Assembly: GCA_002495485.1 (NCBI GenBank)
Contig: DAFH01000149.1
Location: 4,108 to 15,296 of the forward strand
Origin: Candidatus Bathyarchaeota archaeon UBA185
GTDB taxonomy: Archaea; Thermoproteota; Bathyarchaeia; 40CM-2-53-6
DNA length: 11,189 bases
Direction of reading: 5' to 3'
Each line of letters starts with the position of its first letter. Within the stretch, counting starts at the first letter, position 1. Below, in pieces: positions 6,672 to 11,189 of the stretch. Below the pieces are notes generated by a model, which saw only the letters and a list, made by a program, of their open reading frames with translations, made no database searches and had not been told where the DNA came from. Position numbers and translations under genes: made by a program.

Positions 6672-7405
6672 GCGCTACGGGCCTCGTCGTCAGAGTTGTG
6701 GAGCGAGACATTCGGATACTCTTCTCGGACACATTCCTCGTCGGGATCATGTTCGCCAATTTCTGCATCGACCTCTTCGTCACCGCTGCGACGTTTAGCA
6801 ACCTGATCAGCTCCAGCTACTTCCTCATGATAGCCCCGGGTTCGAACTTCCTCACGGCCATGGTCGCTGCCTTCCAGTCTGGAAGGGATGTCTGGCGGGA
6901 GAAATACATCAAAGATCTAGCCTCGTACCTGTTCACTCTGCCGGTTCCTCGGCGACTGTTTGCGGCTTCGAGGGTCGCCGGTGGAGTCGCTCGTAGCGTA
7001 ATAGCCACGTTTCCAGGCACACTGGTCATATCGTACTTGTATGGAATCCTATTCAGCCCGAAACTGGTAGACGCATTCGTAATTGTAGGGTTGTTCTCGT
7101 TGGGGATAGTTGGCTTGTCTATGGCGGTGTCCGCGTTCGCGTCTTCTATTGAGGTATTTGCAACTGTCCGAAGCGCGATCCAGCTCTACCTCTCGTTTCT
7201 GAGCACGATATTCTATCCCGCCTCCCTCTTCCCAGTTATTGTCCAGCCCATAGTTGAGACGAACCCTATGACGTGGGCGATGAATGCTTTTAGATCTCTA
7301 TCTGGTCAGGGATCCTCACTCGGCCCAATTGCGATCCTCGTTGCTCCATCCCTGGCGTTTGCACTCTTGGGAATAGGATGCTATCTCTGGTATGCGAGGC
7401 TATAG
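6668..7405 (+). CDS. ABC-2 type transporter permease, subunit 2 (probable CTG start)
   Basis: This is a roughly 245-aa multi-span permease homologous to its upstream neighbour. The shared LFTLPVPRR coupling motif parallels LLTLPVSRR in subunit 1, and FYPASLFPVIVQPIVETNPMT matches the C-terminal YP..NP pattern. The frame opens at 6653, after an upstream in-frame TGA at 6650-6652. The only standard start is GTG 6698, which lacks a Shine-Dalgarno and cuts off conserved residues. A CTG at 6668 overlaps the subunit 1 stop as CTGA, has GGAGGAG (6654-6660) 7 nt before it, and gives LSATGLVVRVVERDI, which aligns with STSGLVWQMARRDI of subunit 1. I therefore place the start at 6668; 6698 is the conservative choice. 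Confidence 0.85.
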   Translation: MSATGLVVRVVERDIRILFSDTFLVGIMFANFCIDLFVTAATFSNLISSSYFLMIAPGSNFLTAMVAAFQSGRDVWREKYIKDLASYLFTLPVPRRLFAASRVAGGVARSVIATFPGTLVISYLYGILFSPKLVDAFVIVGLFSLGIVGLSMAVSAFASSIEVFATVRSAIQLYLSFLSTIFYPASLFPVIVQPIVETNPMTWAMNAFRSLSGQGSSLGPIAILVAPSLAFALLGIGCYLWYARL

Positions 7406-7485
7406 TCGAGTCGCATGCCGGTCCGGGTTGACAGGAAAGCAGGACTAGGAATAGGATGAAATAGTCAGAATCAGTTTGCGCTCTT

Positions 7486-8025
7486 ATGCCTAAATGTCCA
7501 GTTTGCGGGACAGAGATCCAAGCGGGCACTCAGTACTGCCCTGCGTGTGGCACGAATCTACAACAGACCTACGGGGCGCAGCCGTCTCAGACCCCAAGCT
7601 ACTCGCCTGGCTACTCCTATCAAGGCACGGGACTGCCCGACGCTAGCAAGCCTCACAGTCACCGGAATTTGATTCTAGCAATCATAGGAGGCCTTCTGAT
7701 CGGTCTGATCATAGGCTTCTTCATTGGCTTCTCGCTCCCAGTCTCTGTAGACTATACGACTGTCAGCGGGACCGTTTCCTTGAGCAACAAGCCCGGGGGA
7801 ATTCCAGTACTGATCATTTTCAATAGTGCAACAAATGGAAACCTCAGCGCCGGGGTCGCGAGCAATTCCTACCAAGTCAACCTGCCAGCTCCAGACACAT
7901 ACAACGTCTCCGTAAGGTGGTACAACTCAACGATGCTTGGAAGCCCAGCTTTCCTGAACTGCACTCCCTCTCCAAGCACATTCGCTTCAGGCAATCAGAC
8001 CGCGACCCAGAACTTTTCCTGTTAG
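7486..8025 (+). CDS. Zinc-ribbon, single-membrane-span protein of unknown function
   Basis: This 179-aa protein begins with a rubredoxin-like zinc ribbon, CPVCG (4-8) and CPACG (18-22), giving a four-Cys site (4, 7, 18, 21). A Gln/Ser/Pro/Tyr-rich linker follows (25-58). One hydrophobic helix, LILAIIGGLLIGLIIGFFIG (62-81), is followed by a ~95-residue Ser/Thr/Asn-rich beta-type domain with several N-x-S/T sequons and two cysteines (159, 179) that could pair. The likely topology is ribbon inside, beta domain outside. Such modular zinc-ribbon/TM proteins are common in archaea but mostly uncharacterised. ATG start; the 80-bp gap after the ABC operon shows no clear TATA box. No partner is evident. 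Confidence 0.75.
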   Translation: MPKCPVCGTEIQAGTQYCPACGTNLQQTYGAQPSQTPSYSPGYSYQGTGLPDASKPHSHRNLILAIIGGLLIGLIIGFFIGFSLPVSVDYTTVSGTVSLSNKPGGIPVLIIFNSATNGNLSAGVASNSYQVNLPAPDTYNVSVRWYNSTMLGSPAFLNCTPSPSTFASGNQTATQNFSC

Positions 8026-8117
8026 TCGGACAGATCGAGAACAACTCGCTCTTTCCACATCAACTACGCTGGTGCGGGGGGTGGGATTCGAACCCACGAA
8101 GGCCTACGCCACGGGAT

Positions 8118-8173
8118 AACACACCCGCGCTCCCAGAGGCAACGAAATACGGTCACTGCCTCTTTGATCGGGT
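8118..8173 (-). other. tRNA-Leu intron 3 (56 nt, canonical position 37/38)
   Basis: The intron sits one base 3' of the CAA anticodon, the canonical archaeal site. The 3' bulge is TT^A and the 5' bulge is AG^A. The central helix CTCA/TGTG has one T-T mismatch, and the inner helix CCCG/CGGG is perfect. The body folds as a 7-bp hairpin AGAGGCA/TGCCTCT with a 15-nt loop. Confidence 0.85.
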
Positions 8174-8180
8174 CTTGAGT

Positions 8181-8204
8181 GTAGCGCGCGCGTGCTAGAC
8201 GCGA
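8181..8204 (-). other. tRNA-Leu intron 2 (24 nt, between positions 30 and 31)
   Basis: This segment interrupts the 5' strand of the anticodon stem. The central helix is exon GGCG (positions 25-28) with intron CGCT, including one G-U pair. The bulges are GG^T and AC^A. The inner helix CGCG/CGCG within the intron closes a 9-nt loop. Its removal restores CGGGA, which pairs fully with TCCCG. Confidence 0.78.
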
Positions 8205-8213
8205 CCCGCCCAT

Positions 8214-8225
8214 GTGGTCAACGTT
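8214..8225 (-). other. tRNA-Leu intron 1 (12 nt, between positions 21 and 22)
   Basis: The intron AACGTTGACCAC lies at the D-loop/D-stem border. Exonic GGTC before the site pairs perfectly with GACC in the intron (4-bp central helix). The 5' bulge is AA^A and the 3' bulge is AC^A, both 3 nt with the cut after the second base. Flanking exon bases TCA/TGG form an outer helix. One-base shifts give the same mature sequence but break the helix, so this register is preferred. Confidence 0.75.
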
Positions 8226-8274
8226 TTGACCTGACTCTGGAACCCCCGCCAAAGATGAAGACCCGCTCCGACGT

Positions 8275-8284
8275 CTGATATATC
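8275..8284 (-). promoter_or_regulatory. TATA box for tRNA-Leu
   Basis: The self-complementary GATATATC is centred about 30 bases upstream of the tRNA 5' end, the expected archaeal TATA distance for a tRNA transcript starting at or just before the mature end. The rest of 8250-8450, between the tRNA and the cupredoxin gene, shows no further gene or clear element. Confidence 0.55.
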
Positions 8285-8450
8285 TTGACTCGTTCGTTCC
8301 GGCTCGTCTCAGTATGGAGCCGTAACCCTCGGGCGAGATGCTGGACTCGAACCGTTTCGTACACCCACCAGGATATGGAGCAAGACCCTATTAGCGAGCA
8401 ATTTCTGCAATCCTCGACGGAGTCTCGTCCAAGCGGTCAGGCGGGAGTTC

Positions 8451-8894
8451 TTGATACAAAGCAAAATGCTTCTGATAATCGCAGTCGCTTCAGCGGTTGC
8501 GCTAGCCGGGGGAATCACGACATTTGCGATTGGCATTCCTAGTTCTCCGTGCGCAGGAGTTGCGGGAACGACGCGCAACTTCACGATCATCGCTGACATC
8601 AACGGCTACAATGAAAGTAGCGCACACTATTCATCTTGGCTGCAGAACGGTACAGCCTGGCCTGTGATGAACGTGGCCAGGTGCGATCAAGTGATTATCA
8701 AGATAATCAACAATGATACGCAATCCCATGGATTCGCGGTCGACACCTATGCGACCAGGGGAACTGAGATCATCGGTGGGCAACAGTCGACGGTCGAGTT
8801 CCTTGCTACAACGTCAGGCCACTTCCGAGTGTACTGCATCGTATACTGCACAGTCCACAGATTCATGCAATATGGCTTACTCAATGTGTCCTAG
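8451..8894 (+). CDS. Membrane-anchored cupredoxin with CuA-like copper motif
   Basis: This 147-aa protein has an N-terminal hydrophobic segment (about 7-28) acting as signal or anchor, so the rest should be outside the cell. The cupredoxin fold ends with the copper loop YCIVYCTVHRFMQYG (128-142), giving Cys129, Cys133, His136 and Met139, with His93 in QSHGFAVD as the fourth side. This resembles the CuA loop of cytochrome oxidase subunit II and nitrous-oxide reductase (C-x3-C-x3-H-x2-M), but one residue is missing between the second Cys and His. Cys34 and Cys78 could form a disulfide. TTG 8451 is used because it adds a Lys-containing n-region; ATG 8466 is an alternative. An electron-transfer or copper-handling role is inferred. 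The propeller gene follows in the same frame. Confidence 0.8.
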   Translation: MIQSKMLLIIAVASAVALAGGITTFAIGIPSSPCAGVAGTTRNFTIIADINGYNESSAHYSSWLQNGTAWPVMNVARCDQVIIKIINNDTQSHGFAVDTYATRGTEIIGGQQSTVEFLATTSGHFRVYCIVYCTVHRFMQYGLLNVS

Positions 8895-8927
8895 AGTGGA
8901 GACTCGACGAGGCTTCCCAAATTCTTA

Positions 8928-10481
8928 GTGACAGCTGCCATTCTATGCGTCATCGTCGCAACCTCAGCGAACTCCGAAGTTGGCCGGACGAACTCGGCCA
9001 CATCCCTCAACCAACTAGACGCGACTTCAACGCCGAGCGCCTACGTCACAATGTTTCCATCATTCCAGCAAAACTCTAGTGACCTTTCTCCCTGGATTCT
9101 AGCTCCCGCCAGCGAAAATACCGTTTGGGTCGTCACCGCTCAGTTCTATGCAAGTTCGACCGCTGCTCAGATAGTCAATTTCACGGACGGAGTTCCCAAA
9201 CGAGTCGCAACCCTCCGCAACGCTGTACCCTCTGACATAGTCTATGATAACATTACAACCGACAACACGCGGCGAATCTGGATACTAGAAAACGACAGCC
9301 TAGCCTACTATAACCCGATCGCCAAGAACATTACGGTCGCCGACAGCTTCTCGGGAAAAAGCCCACAATACATGACGATCGACCGCCAGGATCGCTTCTG
9401 GATAACGCTCGCTGCCAGCGATCAAATCGTCGAATATCAGCCGAGTGGGCAGGCGTCATACTACAACGTGACGAATAGCTGTGCATTCAGTGCTGACGGC
9501 TGCGGTCTTCAGGGGATAACCGTCGACCCGAGAGACGGATCACTCTGGTTTGCAGAATTGGCCGCGGGAAGAATAGGTCACCTGACCCCATGCTATCTAT
9601 CCCCCTGTCCTATCACTGATTTCAGCCCCCCGTCGCCCCTTGACATTCGGGGCATAATTCAGGTCGCCGTGGATAGGAGTGGCACTGTCTGGTTCACTGA
9701 CCACAACGGTAACGAGTTTGGCAGTTTCGACCCGTCCACCGGGTCCTGGGAATTGTTACCGATTGGATACTGCTCTGACAGTTACGTCCAGGACTGCGCG
9801 GCTGGGCTCCCCAACGCGATATCCGTCGACTCGAGGGGCATAGTCTGGTTTTCAGAGCACTTCGCTGGAAGGATCGGCCGATATGACCCATTCGATCATA
9901 TCCTGACTGAGTACGTGATGCCGACAAGGGGCAAGTTCTGCGACAAATGCATCCCCTATACTTGGTGGATGTCGCCCGGACTCGATAATCTTGTCTGGTT
10001 CGTTTCATACGGACTTGGACAGATCGGGTACGTGAATGCTAGTATACCTGTGCCTCTGTTGGTGACCTCTCCGGGAAGTCTTTCGATCGCGCAAGGAAGA
10101 TCTTCCAGTATTCCGATATCAGCCACCTTCACGGGACAGGCTCCCTCGCTCAACGCATCGGGGACAACTTTGGACACTTCGTCGAATCCCCCCATGCTTT
10201 CATGGTCGGTTTCGCCAGAACAGGTCTCAACTAGTGAACAGACCGTGACATCTACGCTCACAGTTTCGACAGCGTGGAGTTCTACCTTGGGGTCCCATTA
10301 TATGGCGGTGTCTGCATCTAACCAAAACGTGACGGTAAACGCTTTCGTGAGAGTAAGCGTAGTTACGTCTCTGAGCGCCTACGCCACGATTGGACTGGTT
10401 GGAGGAGTTTCAGCGTTTAGCGCGATCACAGTGAGTCTGGACTGGAACGCTCGGAGGAGGCGAATGAGAAACCAGTCCTAA
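8928..10481 (+). CDS. Secreted Vgb-like beta-propeller protein with Ig-like domain and C-terminal membrane anchor
   Basis: This 517-aa protein starts with a hydrophobic signal segment (2-13). Residues ~55-370 are a beta-propeller of the virginiamycin B lyase/NHL kind. Repeats follow the pattern [I/V]-x-V-D-x-x-G-x-[V/L]-W-F-[T/S/A]-[D/E], as in ITVDPRDGSLWFAE (197-210), VAVDRSGTVWFTD (246-258) and ISVDSRGIVWFSE (298-310), each followed by a GRIG-type turn. Residues ~380-478 form a Ser/Thr-rich Ig-like domain, then a membrane helix (about 482-504) and an RRRRMR stop-transfer tail. Four close cysteine pairs in the blades suggest disulfides. GTG 8928 is the only standard in-frame start before the propeller. 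Enzymatic lyase activity is not implied; binding or cell-surface roles are equally possible. Confidence 0.8.
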   Translation: MTAAILCVIVATSANSEVGRTNSATSLNQLDATSTPSAYVTMFPSFQQNSSDLSPWILAPASENTVWVVTAQFYASSTAAQIVNFTDGVPKRVATLRNAVPSDIVYDNITTDNTRRIWILENDSLAYYNPIAKNITVADSFSGKSPQYMTIDRQDRFWITLAASDQIVEYQPSGQASYYNVTNSCAFSADGCGLQGITVDPRDGSLWFAELAAGRIGHLTPCYLSPCPITDFSPPSPLDIRGIIQVAVDRSGTVWFTDHNGNEFGSFDPSTGSWELLPIGYCSDSYVQDCAAGLPNAISVDSRGIVWFSEHFAGRIGRYDPFDHILTEYVMPTRGKFCDKCIPYTWWMSPGLDNLVWFVSYGLGQIGYVNASIPVPLLVTSPGSLSIAQGRSSSIPISATFTGQAPSLNASGTTLDTSSNPPMLSWSVSPEQVSTSEQTVTSTLTVSTAWSSTLGSHYMAVSASNQNVTVNAFVRVSVVTSLSAYATIGLVGGVSAFSAITVSLDWNARRRRMRNQS

Positions 10482-10574
10482 TCTACGACTCAGGCAAACG
10501 CGGCGCAAAACGAGTAGCCTCGCACAGCTTATGGCAACGCAGTGTTCGTGCGTCGATCCGGCGAGTTTTAGATT

Positions 10575-10883
10575 CTAGACCAGTTCTATTTCGATGAAAA
10601 CGTCGTCCGGTGCTCGAATTCTCATCAGCCGCTTTAGGAAACGTTCGTTCGGGTCCACGTCGATCAGCCGTTTGTGAATTCTCATCTCCCACTTGTCGTA
10701 GGTGTTCGTGCCCTGGCCTGCTGGCGATTTTCGTGTCGGAACCATCAGCTTCTTGGTAGGCAGGGGAATCGGGCCCTTCAGCTTGACTCCAGTCTTGTCC
10801 GCGATCTCACGGATCTCGCCGCAGATCGTGTTGATATCCTTGGGGTCTGTGCTAGACAGACGAATTCTAGCCTTAGAGACCAT
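10575..10883 (-). CDS. rps10: 30S ribosomal protein S10 (uS10)
   Basis: This 102-aa protein is a full-length archaeal uS10. It opens with [15 protein letters not shown] (4-18), contains the conserved loop [22 protein letters not shown] split over 37-58, and then the helix region [12 protein letters not shown] (65-76). uS10 belongs to the 30S head and binds 16S rRNA. ATG start with a GAAGGT Shine-Dalgarno 8 nt upstream. It follows the EF-1 alpha gene, the standard archaeal tuf-rps10 order, but with a 191-bp gap instead of the usual short one. It converges on the propeller gene; the 93-bp gap between them holds nothing I recognise. Confidence 0.97.
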   Translation of the reverse strand: MVSKARIRLSSTDPKDINTICGEIREIADKTGVKLKGPIPLPTKKLMVPTRKSPAGQGTNTYDKWEMRIHKRLIDVDPNERFLKRLMRIRAPDDVFIEIELV

Positions 10884-10942
10884 TCCAGGATACCTTCATC
10901 GTTGCTTCTATCTCGCGGAGTTTTACGGCCGGACTTGGACCC

Positions 10943-10952
10943 GTTAAAAACC
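10943..10952 (-). promoter_or_regulatory. Possible TATA box for rps10
   Basis: The minus strand reads GGTTTTTAAC about 64 bases before the rps10 ATG, predicting initiation near 10921 with a leader of about 38 nt. Together with the 191-bp gap after EF-1 alpha, this suggests rps10 has its own promoter. Confidence 0.4.
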
Positions 10953-11074
10953 TTGGTATCGCGACCCTTACATTGCTCAACTTCTGAAGAATCTCAGATG
11001 CCTCCAACCATCGTACGGATCCGACGGTAGCGCTCCGGCTTGGAAAGAGGAGAAAGAGGATTAGTAGTCGAGAT

Positions 11075-11189
11075 CTAGGCTTTGGGTATCTCGCCCTTTT
11101 CCTTGATCTCTTGGACTACTCCAACACCGATGGTTGCGCCCATGTCCCGGATTGCGAAGCGTCCTAGCTCCGGAATCTCCTTGAAGTTC
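11075..11189 (-). CDS. tuf: Translation elongation factor 1 alpha (EF-1A), C-terminal fragment (runs off the right edge)
   Basis: The minus strand encodes the last 37 residues of EF-1 alpha, including ELGRFAIRDMGATIGVGVV and the lysine-rich end KEKGEIPKA before TAG. The GRFAIRDMG block is invariant in domain 3 of EF-Tu/EF-1A, the GTPase that delivers aminoacyl-tRNA to the ribosome. The gene continues past base 11189. A pyrimidine-rich stretch after the stop (11040-11062 on the minus strand, CCTCTTTCTCCTCTTTCC) may aid termination. rps10 follows. Confidence 0.95.
   Translation of the reverse strand, partial: NFKEIPELGRFAIRDMGATIGVGVVQEIKEKGEIPKA

Larger units (their letters stand above)
8070..8249 (-). 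tRNA. tRNA-Leu(CAA) gene with three introns; 3' CCA encoded
   Basis: The acceptor stem is GCGGGGG (8249-8243) paired with CCCCCGC (8080-8074), followed by discriminator A (8073, the archaeal Leu identity base) and an encoded CCA (8072-8070). The T arm GTGGG-TTCGAAT-CCCAC is at 8097-8081, and the variable arm includes GGCGTAGGCC. The D loop reads GAGTCAGGTCAAA, the archaeal tRNA-Leu pattern. Contiguous reading gives no D stem or anticodon stem. Removing segments 8225-8214, 8204-8181 and 8173-8118 gives an 85-nt type II tRNA with D stem CCA/TGG, anticodon stem CGGGA/TCCCG and loop CTCAAGA, anticodon CAA at 8177-8175, reading UUG. Exons are 8249-8226, 8213-8205, 8180-8174 and 8117-8073. The splice boundaries fit bulge-helix-bulge motifs (see intron entries). 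A pseudogene is unlikely because all parts are intact. Confidence 0.9.

Noticed and set aside
7917..8198. 93-codon plus-strand frame crossing the end of the zinc-ribbon gene and the tRNA
   Set aside because: It runs through the complement of the tRNA gene; the WDSNPRRP-like peptide is the familiar false translation of a tRNA T arm.
8171..8208. CTA anticodon-like loop TCTAGCA in a CGCG hairpin, suggesting an amber-reading tRNA
   Set aside because: The loop lies inside intron 2, lacks the required context on either side, and the CAA loop with restored CGGGA/TCCCG stem is far better supported.
8328..8362. tRNA-like T-loop (GGTTCGAGTCC on the minus strand) upstream of the cupredoxin gene
   Set aside because: The T stem extends only two pairs, no matching acceptor strand or anticodon arm lies at the right distance, and no intron arrangement rescues it.
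10482..10574. Possible small gene or terminator between the propeller and rps10
   Set aside because: No open frame with start signal, no stable hairpin with T-run and no RNA-gene pattern could be found in these 93 bases.

Overview
The window is archaeal. A 102-aa archaeal-type ribosomal protein uS10 gene lies directly downstream (minus strand) of the last residues of EF-1 alpha. The tRNA-Leu gene carries bulge-helix-bulge introns, and TATA-like boxes sit upstream of several genes. Several genes appear to start at TTG. Cupredoxin, virginiamycin-lyase-like propeller and zinc-ribbon membrane proteins together suggest a TACK-type, perhaps Nitrososphaeria-like, heterotroph. That placement is inference.

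Left part (1-3056, minus strand): a tyrosine/homogentisate catabolic cluster. In transcription order it holds an Asp-nucleophile alpha/beta hydrolase (haloalkane-dehalogenase-like), 4-hydroxyphenylpyruvate dioxygenase (HPPD), a fumarylacetoacetate hydrolase family protein, and the first 20 codons of homogentisate 1,2-dioxygenase (TTG start), which runs off the left edge. HPPD makes homogentisate, HmgA opens its ring, and the FAH-family enzyme would cleave the (maleyl/fumaryl)acetoacetate product. No maleylacetoacetate isomerase is visible. HPPD has its own TATA-like box, and the hydrolase leader contains nested inverted repeats that look like an operator.

Middle (3262-7405, plus strand): a divergently transcribed LsrF-like class I aldolase and an AlaX-type alanyl-tRNA editing protein, then an ABC exporter of one ATPase and two homologous ABC-2 permeases in overlapping genes. 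The second permease probably starts at an unusual CTG.

Right part (7486-11189): a zinc-ribbon/single-TM protein; a minus-strand tRNA-Leu(CAA) gene that I resolve into four exons and three introns (12, 24 and 56 nt); a membrane-anchored CuA-like cupredoxin; and a secreted, C-terminally anchored beta-propeller protein in the same frame, just beyond the cupredoxin stop. The convergent minus-strand rps10 and EF-1 alpha genes close the window.

I see no transposon, CRISPR array or prophage. The most unusual item is the triply interrupted tRNA gene. All three proposed splice sites fit bulge-helix-bulge geometry, and removing the introns gives a standard 85-nt tRNA-Leu.
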